A stretch of 64,000 nt of DNA, from positions 1 through 64,000 of the forward strand of contig CALMXZ010000016.1 of assembly GCA_937873495.1 (NCBI GenBank). The letters run 5' to 3'. Under the pieces are notes generated by a model. That model worked only from the letters and a program-made list of their open reading frames with translations. It ran no database searches and was not told the DNA's origin. Below, one piece after another: positions 34,910-43,643 of the stretch. The stretch is from an uncultured Trueperaceae bacterium (GTDB lineage: Bacteria; Deinococcota; Deinococci; Deinococcales; Trueperaceae). Both the position numbers and the translations under genes were made by a program. Within the stretch, counting starts at the first letter, position 1. Each line of letters starts with the position of its first letter.

Positions 34910-35599
34910 ATGACGACCACTTCCTCACCAAACCTGGATCCCTCCGACATCCGCGACCGGTTCCTGCAGTTGAGCGCCGCTTTAATCTGCGACGCCTTCG
35001 ACGACCTCGGTGAGCCGGTGCCGGCGCTCCATGAGAGCCTTCGGCCCGTGAACGACGACCAGCCAACGCTCGCTGGCTGGGCATACACCATCGCAGGCCG
35101 TAGCGACGATCGTACGGGACCAGATCGCCTAAAGCTCGAGGTCGTCGACCAAGCCCCACCCGATTCAGTGACTGTCTGGGCAGGAAGCGATGCGCAGGGG
35201 ATCTGCCTGTTCGGAGACCTCATCGCCAGCACGCTCGTCTCCCGGGGCAGCAGGGGCGCCATCGTCTCCGGAGGCGTTCGCGACATCGACGCGATCAGAC
35301 AGCTTAGCTTCCCTGTCTTCGCTCGCTATGTCAGCCCGGTCCAGTCGATCGGGCGCTGGATCGTGACAAAGCATGCCGAACCCATCTATTTGCCGGGCGC
35401 GCTTGGGACCAAGGTCAAAGTAGCCCCAGGCGACTTCGTGTTCGGAGACCGAGACGGCTGTGTTGTTATCCCACGCGCGCTCATCATCTCCGTTCTCGAG
35501 ATAGCCGAGCGAACGTTGGCCACAGAGGCGAAGGCTCGCGAAGACGGCGCTGAGGGCTTGTCTGCCCTCGAGATGCTCGAGCGCTACGGGCACGTCTGA
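34910..35599 (+). CDS. RraA-like family protein (HMG/CHA aldolase fold)
   Basis: A 229-residue protein of the RraA/4-hydroxy-4-methyl-2-oxoglutarate aldolase family. Key segments are LICDAFDDLG, LAGWAYTI, then GDLIASTLVSRGSRGAIVSGGVRDIDAIR, the family's G...A...G..G...DG.VRD-type loop, and PGDFVFGDRDGCVVIPR. Members include metal-dependent aldolases and decarboxylases as well as the RNase E inhibitor RraA. In a catabolic operon an aldolase or oxaloacetate-decarboxylase-like role is more likely. The ATG at 34910 follows AAAGGA. Gene spacing suggests it belongs to the same transcript as the importer. Confidence 0.85.
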   Translation: MTTTSSPNLDPSDIRDRFLQLSAALICDAFDDLGEPVPALHESLRPVNDDQPTLAGWAYTIAGRSDDRTGPDRLKLEVVDQAPPDSVTVWAGSDAQGICLFGDLIASTLVSRGSRGAIVSGGVRDIDAIRQLSFPVFARYVSPVQSIGRWIVTKHAEPIYLPGALGTKVKVAPGDFVFGDRDGCVVIPRALIISVLEIAERTLATEAKAREDGAEGLSALEMLERYGHV

Positions 35600-35650
35600 G
35601 ATTCGCGCCCACATCGGGCTCAGCGAGAGAGTCGCTCGCAGGCCGCAATC

Positions 35651-36568
35651 ATGATCCTTGGCGTAATCGCCATGACCGTCGCTGGTGGGTTAGTGACGTT
35701 GACCTCTCAGTACAACGCTGCTATCGGCAGGCGCCTCGGGGTACTGAAGACAACGCTCATCTTCATGACGACCGGGGCCATCGCATCGCTAGCTATCGCG
35801 CTGCTGACGAACGAGGGCGTGGCCGGCTGGGCGTCTTGGGACATCAAGACGTATCACCTCGTGCCCGGAGTCTTGAACATTGCCTCGGTATCAGCCGTCC
35901 TAATGCTGGTGGCGAGACAGGGAGCGATGCTGACGACGGCAGGCATGTTTACCGGTCAGGTGGTGACTGGTCTCATCCTCGACTCGACTGGTGCGCTGGG
36001 CGTGCCCCTCATACACGTAACCTGGCTGCGGATCGTCTCAGCTATCCTGCTCATCGCAGGAGTGATCATCGTGGTTGTCCCCGGGACGCTCAAGCGTAGT
36101 CCGCTGAGTAATCGAGCGCCCATACAGGCAACGTGGTTTCTGCCTGGCGCGATGGCGCTTGGGGCCGTCAATGGCCTCATGCAGGCGGTCAACGCTGACC
36201 TGGGTCTGCGAATCGGCGTCATGTACGCCGTGTTCATGTTCCTAGCTCCCGGCGCTGTGATCGTCGCGGTCTTCACGCTGCTGGGCACAAACCGCCGAAC
36301 GACCGGCGCTGGTAAGACGCTCGGCTTCAGAGTTCGGCATCTCTTGCCCGGACTCATGAACGTTGTCGTCCTGAGCCTCTCGATCTTGCTGTTGCCGACC
36401 ACTGGTCTACAGGTGCTCGTGGCAACAAAGTTCACCGCCAACCTGTTCACCGCTGCGATGGTCGACCTGTTCGGAGCCTTCGGCATGCCGCGCTACGCGC
36501 TGAGCGCACGTCGCGTAACTGGCCTATGCTGCCTGGTACCGGGCGTCATCCTATCGGTCTTCCGATGA
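35651..36568 (+). CDS. DMT-superfamily (DUF606/YdcZ-like) permease
   Basis: A 305-residue integral membrane protein with about ten hydrophobic segments in two similar halves (each beginning with a TLTSQYNAAIGRRLG- or NGLMQAVNADLGLRIG-like segment), the layout of duplicated DUF606 transporters. It lies after the RraA-like gene. It could export a by-product or act as a second uptake route; the substrate is unknown. The stop TGA directly adjoins the SDR remnant described next. Confidence 0.8.
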   Translation: MILGVIAMTVAGGLVTLTSQYNAAIGRRLGVLKTTLIFMTTGAIASLAIALLTNEGVAGWASWDIKTYHLVPGVLNIASVSAVLMLVARQGAMLTTAGMFTGQVVTGLILDSTGALGVPLIHVTWLRIVSAILLIAGVIIVVVPGTLKRSPLSNRAPIQATWFLPGAMALGAVNGLMQAVNADLGLRIGVMYAVFMFLAPGAVIVAVFTLLGTNRRTTGAGKTLGFRVRHLLPGLMNVVVLSLSILLLPTTGLQVLVATKFTANLFTAAMVDLFGAFGMPRYALSARRVTGLCCLVPGVILSVFR

Positions 36569-36700
36569 GAAGCCCTCCGGGCGACGGCCAAGGTTGCTAC
36601 CTTCGTGGCTAGCGGCGCGGCGGGCCACATGACAGTCACGACAGCGTTCGTCGATGGAGGCTCCGTACCTAGAGCCCATGAGGGGGCACACCATGAGTGA
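36569..36700 (+). pseudogene. C-terminal remnant of a short-chain dehydrogenase/reductase
   Basis: Immediately after the permease stop, 43 codons read EALRATAKVATFVASGAA and on to VTTAFVDGGSVP. This matches the conserved SDR ending (A..V.FLASD.AS..TG..L.VDGG). There is no start codon and no Rossmann N-terminus upstream, where the permease gene lies instead. It is therefore a relic left by a deletion or insertion. Its stop overlaps the start of the next gene. Confidence 0.65.
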
Positions 36701-37715
36701 CCAAGACGCGCGAGCAACGCCAGCGACAGCGAACGCCGACGAATTCCTTGACCAGTCACGTTTGCCGCGTTCGCGCCCCAACTCGACTTGCCATAGGGTC
36801 GCCCTGAGTGAGACCTTGGATGGGACAGCCATCGCAGTACCAGCAGGTTTGATACACGGCACCAATGAGGGGCCGCGCATCTGGATTCAGGCAGGCCTCC
36901 ATGGTGATGAGGTCTGCGGCGTCGCTGCGGCGCATAGAATCCTTGCGTCTGGGCTTCCGAGACTCCTCAGAGGAACTGTAGTAGTCGTACCCGTCGTCAA
37001 CGTCCTAGCGTTCTCAACCCGCTCCCGTACCTCCCCGCTGGACGGCCAAGATGGCAACAGGGTCTGGGGAGTACGGGCTTTGCAGCCCACCGAACAACAC
37101 TCTCACACGATCGGATACCTTTCGGCCTACTGGGACCTCGTCAGGTCGTTCGAACCGACCGCTATCATCGACCTCCACGATGGCGGCCCTTCGTTCGAAG
37201 TAGCTCCCCACGCCCTCTACGTTACGGGTACAGAAGAGTCTGCACTCCGTGCTCGAGAATTGGCGCGGACCAGCCGCATGCCTTACTCCCTAGCAGTAGG
37301 AATGGAGGGTGGCACCACGTTCGACCATGGAGCGCGTCTCGCAAGCATTCCATCTGTCACTCTAGAGGCGGGTGGCTCGACACCTCCGACCGGGACGACT
37401 GTGACCAGGCTGTACCGCGCCGTGAGAAGCGTGCTTGCAGCATGCGGCACTATGCGAGCAAAGGCGTCCGAAGCGGCGTCGGTACCAATCGCGTTCGATC
37501 GGACATCCTGGGCACGCGCCTCAAGGGCCGGCTTGTTGACTCTTCTGGTCCGTTTGGGCAACGAGGTGCATGAGGGACAGCTCGTCGCTCACGTTGTCGA
37601 CATATTCGGGAATATCGTGGAGGAAGTGCCAGCACCTATGGCTGGGACCGTCTTCGCTGTGCGGCGAAGCCCGGTGGTAGACGTTGGCGATCAGGTCGTC
37701 AAGGTAGCTAGTTGA
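36693..37715 (+). CDS. Succinylglutamate desuccinylase/aspartoacylase (AstE/AspA) family hydrolase
   Basis: A 340-residue M14-like zinc hydrolase. The metal site is visible as QAGLHGDEVCG (H..E) and the later IIDLHDGG. RVWGVR and the C-terminal lipoyl-like segment AHVVDIFGNIVEEVPAPMAG are typical of the AstE-like group in which a biotinyl-like tail follows the catalytic domain. Family members remove acyl groups from amino acids. ATG 36693 with GAGGGGG upstream is preferred; an earlier ATG at 36654 lies inside the SDR remnant. It is the last gene of the plus-strand catabolic operon. Confidence 0.82.
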   Translation: MSDQDARATPATANADEFLDQSRLPRSRPNSTCHRVALSETLDGTAIAVPAGLIHGTNEGPRIWIQAGLHGDEVCGVAAAHRILASGLPRLLRGTVVVVPVVNVLAFSTRSRTSPLDGQDGNRVWGVRALQPTEQHSHTIGYLSAYWDLVRSFEPTAIIDLHDGGPSFEVAPHALYVTGTEESALRARELARTSRMPYSLAVGMEGGTTFDHGARLASIPSVTLEAGGSTPPTGTTVTRLYRAVRSVLAACGTMRAKASEAASVPIAFDRTSWARASRAGLLTLLVRLGNEVHEGQLVAHVVDIFGNIVEEVPAPMAGTVFAVRRSPVVDVGDQVVKVAS

Positions 37716-37781
37716 GCCCTCAGGCCGTTTGGCATTGGCGGTTACTGGTCAGAAGGGTGCGATTGTTTGTATCTAGGGTAG

Positions 37782-37813
37782 GTCGGAAAGGGTCTCTCTT
37801 GTCGATTTCCGAC
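37782..37813. terminator. Inverted repeat between convergent operons
   Basis: GTCGGAAA (37782-37789) and TTTCCGAC (37806-37813) form an 8-bp stem with a 16-base loop between two convergent genes. It is a plausible but weak two-way terminator. The rest of 37716-37915 shows nothing else. Confidence 0.4.
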
Positions 37814-37915
37814 TCACCTTCCTGGACTATCGCCCAGCATGATTCAGGGTGGGGTCGAACCACGAGAGCACCCGCACTACTATCGATGGGGGCTAGCGCA
37901 TAACCTCAAGGCGGC

Positions 37916-38860
37916 CTAGCCCTGAGTTGACGAGATCACCGATTTCGGGAACATCGCATGAATGCCCTTCCGTCCATTGACAACCTGCGTGACACGAAGA
38001 TCCACTACCAAGCTGCAAAGCATGTAGGCTTCCAAAGCCGTGAGACCGTGCGTATGAGTCAGCCAGCTGATCATGTCTCGCGTGGCTATCTTGACGGCTT
38101 CATCGAGGCTCTCATGGAAGCCCATGGAGATCATGTGCGTGGGTAGCTCCGCCATCGGGCGCTCGATCGGAAAGCCCTTGACGATATCGAAGCGAAGAGT
38201 TCCTGATAGGGATGTTTCTACGGCCGTGAGGTCAACTTCCCCATCCCCTTGCGCCGTGTGACCGTCTCCCACCGAGAACAGGCCGCCTTCGTTGAACACA
38301 GGCAGATACAAGGTCGCGCCAGCAGTTAGCGCCGTTAGGTCGAGATTGCCGCCAAACGGTCCAGGCGCGCGCGAACTGATACGCCCGGCCGTCGGCGGGG
38401 CTACTCCCATGATTCCGAAGAAGGTCCTCATGGGCACATCGATGTGTTGAGCGAACTTGACGACCCGGCGCTCCAAGTCTAACTGCATCAACCTGATGTG
38501 GCCGTTCGGAAACTCGCCGTGCAACAGACCGAGACCCGCTGCACCCTCACGTATCTCGTGGAAACCCACGGGCAGTAGCGGCTCTATAGACTCGATGTGC
38601 ACCGATAGAACGTCTCCAGGACGCACCCCCTCAACGTAGATGGGCCCTGTCAACAGATGAGGTCCGGGACCTACATCGGAGACTTCGTCAAGAACCCTAC
38701 GCAGCCCGGCAGTCAAGAGCTCGGGATAGTCTGTCCCGCGCGGATAGGAGAAGGTCTCGACCTCAACAAGCGCGCCTGCAGGAACGCGGATAACCGGCGC
38801 CAGGTCTCGGTTGAAGTAGCCCCAGTGAACAGTGTCTGGTGTCGCCTCAAGCCTGAACAT
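37916..38860 (-). CDS. Acetamidase/formamidase family protein
   Basis: A 314-residue FmdA/AmdA-family hydrolase that would release ammonia from formamide- or acetamide-like compounds. Typical features are HWGYFNRDLAPVIRVPAGALVEVET near the start, then GPIYVEGVRPGDVL and GVAPP, with PGPFGGNLD and LYLPVF..GGLFSVGDGHTAQGDGE (the family's metal- and substrate-binding core) after them. The C-terminal DLRVTQVVNG is also characteristic. It is the last gene of the long minus-strand catabolic block, about 130 bases after the M20 gene. It fits a final step that frees nitrogen from an amide. Confidence 0.93.
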   Translation of the reverse strand: MFRLEATPDTVHWGYFNRDLAPVIRVPAGALVEVETFSYPRGTDYPELLTAGLRRVLDEVSDVGPGPHLLTGPIYVEGVRPGDVLSVHIESIEPLLPVGFHEIREGAAGLGLLHGEFPNGHIRLMQLDLERRVVKFAQHIDVPMRTFFGIMGVAPPTAGRISSRAPGPFGGNLDLTALTAGATLYLPVFNEGGLFSVGDGHTAQGDGEVDLTAVETSLSGTLRFDIVKGFPIERPMAELPTHMISMGFHESLDEAVKIATRDMISWLTHTHGLTALEAYMLCSLVVDLRVTQVVNGRKGIHAMFPKSVISSTQG

Positions 38861-38991
38861 GATTACCTACCCAGGTCCTTGAAGTGCCCAGGGCCACCAA
38901 AGGCCGACAGGCGATGCTCCTCATCTCCACAATTCGGTCCCATCTTCAACAACAGAGCCTCCTCCTCCAGCGCGACAAGTCTCCTGTGCAC

Positions 38992-40377
38992 CTATCCGAC
39001 ACCCAATGCGGTGCCGACAGTGTCGAATACTGCCGCGCTGGCCAGGATGCTCTTTCTGAAGTTCTCGAGGGAAAGGTTCTCGTTAGGAGCATGGTTGCTC
39101 TGATCTGGCTGAGCATATGATGCCGAAATCACTGGTATTCCGAGCGCTTGCCAGTTGGCGTGGTGCGGGCTGAACGCCGCAAACCGGTTGACTACTACCG
39201 GCGGAACACCCCACGCCCTTCCGACGGCGTTAGCAATGGGCACCACCAATGGATGGTCAGGAGGAGTTTGCGCAGGTTCCACCCCGAATACCATGTGAAC
39301 GTCCTCAGGCTCGATCGAGAACGCGCTCAGATGGTCTCTGAGCAACTGCATCGTGCGCGCGACACTCTGGCCCGGAACGATCCCTATGTCGAGTTGGACC
39401 ATGCAACTGTCGGGCACGACTGTCTGATGGATGCTCAAGTCCCCGGCTTGGATACCCGCAATGTTAATCACAGGCTCCATCAAGAGCCGTGCATTGAACT
39501 CTTGCGCCGGTTCATCCGGCAAGGGAGGCACGGGCTCGAACTCGCGCGTAAGCTCAGACCTAACCGGCGGTAGACGCGTCAGCAACTCCATCTCATACGA
39601 GGTGGTCGGGAGGACGTCCTCGTAGAATCCGCGGACGAGTACCCTACCTCTCGGATCACGCAACGAGGCCATGATCTCCAACGCGCGCCACACCGCGTTA
39701 GGCAATACGCCGGCATACTGGGAGTGTGCTCGCCTCCTAAGCGTACGGACCATCACCTCGACAAAGACGACGCCCCTAGAGCCCAAGAGAACCTTTGGTT
39801 GACCACTCTCGTGAGCTGATCCATCCGCAGCATAGACAAGATCTGCCAGCATGCTCTGTTCGTCTTGGGACCGTAGCTCCGCAAGAGATGGCGAACCGAT
39901 CTCCTCGGCCCCATCGAACACGAATTTAAGGTTCACCGGCAGACCAACACCAGATTCTTGGAATGCCTCGACCGCTAAGAGGTGCGCGATGAACTGACCT
40001 TTGTTGTCACCACTTCCGCGTCCGTATACTCTCCCATTTCGGATCGTTGGGCTGAACGGGTCGCTCTGCCAGTCGATCTGGGGTCCGGGATCGACCACGT
40101 CGAAGTGCCCATAGACCAACAGCGTTGGCTTGCCGGCATCATCACCCAGACTGCCGAGGACAAGAGGGTGCAGCTCTGATCCTGCGATACGGGCGTCTTT
40201 GGCCCCGAGAGCACGTAGTCTGTCAACGAGCGCTCTGGCGCATTCCGTCAGACTTGGATTGGCTCGATCTGGATACGCCACTGTTGGGATCACCAGCAAC
40301 GACATGAGTGAGGAGACCGCATACTCCTCTTTCTGGTCTACCCAAGCCTGGATGGCCTCCCACTCAGCTTGCTTCAC
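38992..40377 (-). CDS. M20-family metallopeptidase/deacylase
   Basis: A 461-residue zinc hydrolase of the M20 dipeptidase/ArgE/DapE group. Metal-site motifs are LLVYGHFDVVDPGP (His, Asp), GRGSGDNKGQ (bridging Asp) and DGAEEIGS (Glu-Glu catalytic and metal), and near the end FSPHHANW (His). The dimerisation domain lies between. GTG 40377 with AAGGGAT upstream is chosen; it overlaps the GntR gene by 14 bases. Relatives cut dipeptides, N-acyl or N-carbamoyl amino acids. Confidence 0.9.
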   Translation of the reverse strand: MKQAEWEAIQAWVDQKEEYAVSSLMSLLVIPTVAYPDRANPSLTECARALVDRLRALGAKDARIAGSELHPLVLGSLGDDAGKPTLLVYGHFDVVDPGPQIDWQSDPFSPTIRNGRVYGRGSGDNKGQFIAHLLAVEAFQESGVGLPVNLKFVFDGAEEIGSPSLAELRSQDEQSMLADLVYAADGSAHESGQPKVLLGSRGVVFVEVMVRTLRRRAHSQYAGVLPNAVWRALEIMASLRDPRGRVLVRGFYEDVLPTTSYEMELLTRLPPVRSELTREFEPVPPLPDEPAQEFNARLLMEPVINIAGIQAGDLSIHQTVVPDSCMVQLDIGIVPGQSVARTMQLLRDHLSAFSIEPEDVHMVFGVEPAQTPPDHPLVVPIANAVGRAWGVPPVVVNRFAAFSPHHANWQALGIPVISASYAQPDQSNHAPNENLSLENFRKSILASAAVFDTVGTALGVG

Positions 40378-41098
40378 TGACGATCCCTTGATTCCCTGTT
40401 GACACCTCATTCGCGTTCGAAGCATCTGGCTGACGTAATGCTTCCCGCCAACTAATCAGAGCGACTCTCGTTGCCGACAGGTGATCTCGAAGTACGGCAG
40501 TCGCACCACCGACGTCAGAGCGCTGCAGGTGTTCTACGATCATGATGCACTCTTCGATGTCCGACTGCGCCCGGGCAGGCACGGTGCGACCATCCACCCA
40601 GAAGCGCCGCAATTGAGCCGCCAGCCGGTCCCAAGCCTGGAGCATGCGACCATTTCCGGTGAACGACACGAGTTCTCTATGGAACGCAAGGTCCGCCTCT
40701 GCCGCCGCGTCTACCTCGTTGGGCAACCTCGGATCGCGCACGGTGTTCAGTGCCTCGTACCACGCGAGGAGGTTGCCCTTGGTATACCGCTTCTCGCCCA
40801 ATGTCAGAGCGTGTAGTTCGATTGCTTCTCGAAACTCGAAGATTCTAAGCAGGTCAGATAACTCCAAACCGGTTACAAAGGTTCCCGAACTCCCAACCGT
40901 CTCCACCAAGCCTTCGTGCTCGAGGATCTGTAGTGCCTCGCGTACCGGCGTCCGGCTGACCCCGAACCGCTCGGCAAGGGCCTCAGCGACAAGGTGTTCC
41001 CCGGGTAGGAGCTCGTTCTGAAGAATGGCCCGCGAGAGTCGCTTATAGACCCTACTGGTCACCGTCTGCGTCTTTCGCACCTTAGTTAAGGACCCCAT
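40364..41098 (-). CDS. GntR-family (FCD) transcriptional regulator
   Basis: A 244-residue regulator. The N-terminal winged helix (VTSRVYKRLSRAIL, then LAERFGVSRTPVREALQILEHEGLVE) is of the FadR/GntR type. The C-terminal all-helical FCD domain has FREAIELHALTL, EADLAFHRELV and a late MIVEHLQ..D..GA...LRDHL segment. ATG 41098 has GAGGGAG upstream; the longer frame upstream has no support. A 15-bp palindrome about 95 bases upstream (41191-41205) is a candidate autoregulatory operator. It heads a short operon with the M20 gene. Confidence 0.9.
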   Translation of the reverse strand: MGSLTKVRKTQTVTSRVYKRLSRAILQNELLPGEHLVAEALAERFGVSRTPVREALQILEHEGLVETVGSSGTFVTGLELSDLLRIFEFREAIELHALTLGEKRYTKGNLLAWYEALNTVRDPRLPNEVDAAAEADLAFHRELVSFTGNGRMLQAWDRLAAQLRRFWVDGRTVPARAQSDIEECIMIVEHLQRSDVGGATAVLRDHLSATRVALISWREALRQPDASNANEVSTGNQGIVSEAS

Positions 41099-41190
41099 AC
41101 GCTCCCTCAAAGAGCCCGGGCCATTCCATATGGAGCCGGGATGTATCAAGTTATGGCCTTCACTATATCGCATGACTTGGGTAAGGGGTC

Positions 41191-41205
41191 TGTACACGGT
41201 ATACA
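41191..41205 (-). promoter_or_regulatory. Candidate GntR/FCD operator
   Basis: TGTATACCGTGTACA is a near-perfect palindrome (TGTATAC-C-GTGTACA, one mismatch) of the TnGTnnnACnA style bound by FCD regulators. A TATAGT -10-like box lies at 41167-41162, placing the palindrome just upstream of, or at, the -35 region of the gntR gene. The rest of 41099-41411 shows no gene. Confidence 0.5.
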
Positions 41206-41411
41206 CTCGCGGGTTCGCAGTTGGGCCGATAAGACACCTGTTTCCGATCGCGCAGGAAGTCGTTACATCACCTACACATCTGGCTGGCCTGAAGGAAGGA
41301 TCCTGTCTCCGCGTGAGAGCAAGGGCCCTGAGGTGATCGGTCGCAGAACGTCTTGTGGCGCTTGCGGCCGCCCGATTAGGCATATCCTCACATGGATGTC
41401 GTCGAGCAACC

Positions 41412-42611
41412 TCATGTCACTGAAACGTGCAATGGGGCATACGATCTTGCATGGAAGCCCGACAGAACCGGCGGAGGGCAGTTAGCGTCTAGGGACATTC
41501 GTGGAAAGGCACGGAAGATGCCGAGGACTGCCTCGTATGCCTCGACCCGGACAAGGTGTCGGCCAGCGCAGTACCGAGGGCCGCGTCCGAATCCGACATG
41601 ATCCTTGGGAGGCGCGCTGTCGAGGTTGATGGTGTGCGGGCACTTGAAATGCGACCCGTCCCTGTTCGCCGCGGCAATAAGGGCGAAAACCTTGTCTCCC
41701 CTAGCTATCGCTTGCTCTCCAAGAACGCAGTCTTCCGCGACAACCCTTATTTGCCAATGGACGACCCCAGTGACCCGAACACTTTCTTCCACGTAGTGCG
41801 CGAGGTACGGCTCTGGGGTCGAGATCACCTTCTCACGCATGGCGGGCTCAACCAAGAGCCCGTGAATCATGTTTCGCAGAAGGCTCGGGATTTCTCCCCC
41901 GAAATAGTGATCCCAGCAGGAGAGGAAAGTATCCTCTTCATTCCAGTCGCTGAAAGTTGCTAGCCCCAATTCCCACATCTTGCTGATGATGTCGTCCCGC
42001 CGGTTGTCACGGCACTGGAGAACAGTCGGCATGAACATTTCTCGAACCCCAGCGAACGCACGGGCTGCTTCTGCAACGACATCAGCGTCGTCACCAAGTG
42101 AGTCCATCCAACGTCGAATCGGCTTGTGAAGCTCACGGACCTTCGCGATCAAGTCCTCGTCGTCGCCGAGTCCAAGGAGCGCACACCCGATGCGCATAGG
42201 AAGCACCTCACAGAAGTTGCCGCCAAGCTCCCATGCATTACGGTCACGCATACGCCGAAGCTCCGAGTTCAGGATCGGCCCCACCGTGTTCACCCGGTGC
42301 AACTCGCAAGTTCTCGGGTCGAGTGGACGGATCATTATGTTGTGCAGCCGCTCTAGATCTCGGCCCGTCACGGTTTCCAGGCGCCTACCCGTACCGCGAA
42401 CAAGGGCCGTACCGGCAGGCCGTTGCCAATCGGTAGTCTTGTAGAGACCTTCGTTCTGAAGCACCTCGCTGACGTGGGCGTGCGACGTGACTAGCCACCC
42501 GGATACGCTGTCATCCCAGACCACGCCGCCTAAACTCGATACTTCTTCGTAGAACTTGGTCGGATCGTGACCCGCAGTGGATTGATAGCCTCTCTCCGCT
42601 TCAAGCCTCAC
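41412..42611 (-). CDS. Cytochrome P450
   Basis: A 399-residue soluble P450. The heme-binding loop HVGFGRGPRYCAGRHLVR contains the axial Cys, and EESVR is the K-helix ExxR. The I-helix segment DHYFGGEIPSLL has Gly-Gly-Glu but lacks the usual Thr after the acid, so oxygen activation may differ from standard P450s. The start is GTG with GGAGGG upstream. No ferredoxin or ferredoxin reductase is encoded nearby. It is flanked by the DapA-like lyase and the GntR regulator, and may hydroxylate or N-dealkylate the substrate of this catabolic block. Confidence 0.92.
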   Translation of the reverse strand: MRLEAERGYQSTAGHDPTKFYEEVSSLGGVVWDDSVSGWLVTSHAHVSEVLQNEGLYKTTDWQRPAGTALVRGTGRRLETVTGRDLERLHNIMIRPLDPRTCELHRVNTVGPILNSELRRMRDRNAWELGGNFCEVLPMRIGCALLGLGDDEDLIAKVRELHKPIRRWMDSLGDDADVVAEAARAFAGVREMFMPTVLQCRDNRRDDIISKMWELGLATFSDWNEEDTFLSCWDHYFGGEIPSLLRNMIHGLLVEPAMREKVISTPEPYLAHYVEESVRVTGVVHWQIRVVAEDCVLGEQAIARGDKVFALIAAANRDGSHFKCPHTINLDSAPPKDHVGFGRGPRYCAGRHLVRVEAYEAVLGIFRAFPRMSLDANCPPPVLSGFHARSYAPLHVSVT

Positions 42612-42761
42612 AGGGAATCCCTCCTTCGAGTCACTAAAGACTCAGGCGTAACGCTCTGGTAAACGACGAGACAGTCGCGAGCAGGTCAAGCGTGGCACCA
42701 GCGGCGCCACAAGACCGGTCCAACGCACCAGCAAGCTGGACCTCAGCACCTGGGTTCCCAC

Positions 42762-43643
42762 CTAGATCGTCAACCCCACTCGCGAGATGATGGCCTCTAG
42801 CTCTGACACCGACTCGGGGTCCAGCTCCGGGCCTGGTGGGCGTACGTAAGAGCTCGCGAAAATGCCACGCTTCTTGTAAACGTGCTTCCGGAACGCTAGG
42901 CCAATCTTGGGTTGAAACTCGTACCGGATGAGTGGCATGTGCCGGTCGAAAACTCTGGCTGCGCCCACAACGTCCCCGGCAGAGAAGAGATCGAAGATCT
43001 CAAGCAGGACTTGAGGGAACGCGAACCCGGTCATAATCCCCTTCGCCCCCCTTTGGAGTTCTTCAAGGAAGTACTCTCCGCCTAGCCCACCGAATACACT
43101 CGTGTTAGGCGCCTTCTCTAAAATCTTCGTGAGCTTAGGCAGAACAGGCGGTTCCTCGAGCTTTATCCCGACGATCCCTTCTGTCTCGTTCACGAGGGTT
43201 GATATCAGCGTTGGAGAAAGCCGTACCGAGAACGCCTCCGGGAAGTCATGCACCATCACCGGGATCCTTGCGCTTCGAGCTATCTCGGCGAAGTAGTTGA
43301 ATATCGCCCTCTCGCCTTCAACGGCTATCGGTGCGACGAACACCGCGTCCGCCCCTAGCTCACGGGCCTCTGTGGCCTGTTCGATTGCGCCTGCAGTCCC
43401 CAGGGCCCGGACCCCTACCATCACGTCTAGGGCATCACCTGCTGAACGGACAACGGTCTCTATCACGGTCCTGCGCTCAAAGCTGGTGAGTTTGTGGGCC
43501 TCTCCCAAGAAGCCCAGAATCGCCACCCCTTGCACCCCTACCTCACGCATATAGGCTATCAACCGTTCCAGGCTTTCTTTGTCAAGCTCGCCATCATGCG
43601 TGAAGGGTGTTGGAAGGATGGGGAAAACACCGCGTAGATTCAT
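42762..43643 (-). CDS. DapA/NanA-family lyase (Schiff-base aldolase), altered active site
   Basis: A 293-residue TIM-barrel protein of the dihydrodipicolinate synthase/N-acetylneuraminate lyase family. It starts with MNLRGVFPILPTPF and has the GFLGEAHKLTSFER segment (family G..GE...L...ER) and the Schiff-base lysine motif IVGIKLEE. The catalytic Tyr normally found in a YN.P motif is replaced: the sequence here is VMVHDFPEAF, with His-Asp in place of Tyr-Asn. That predicts an altered reaction within the family rather than DHDPS activity. It overlaps the allantoinase-like gene by 4 bases (ATGA). Confidence 0.88.
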   Translation of the reverse strand: MNLRGVFPILPTPFTHDGELDKESLERLIAYMREVGVQGVAILGFLGEAHKLTSFERRTVIETVVRSAGDALDVMVGVRALGTAGAIEQATEARELGADAVFVAPIAVEGERAIFNYFAEIARSARIPVMVHDFPEAFSVRLSPTLISTLVNETEGIVGIKLEEPPVLPKLTKILEKAPNTSVFGGLGGEYFLEELQRGAKGIMTGFAFPQVLLEIFDLFSAGDVVGAARVFDRHMPLIRYEFQPKIGLAFRKHVYKKRGIFASSYVRPPGPELDPESVSELEAIISRVGLTI

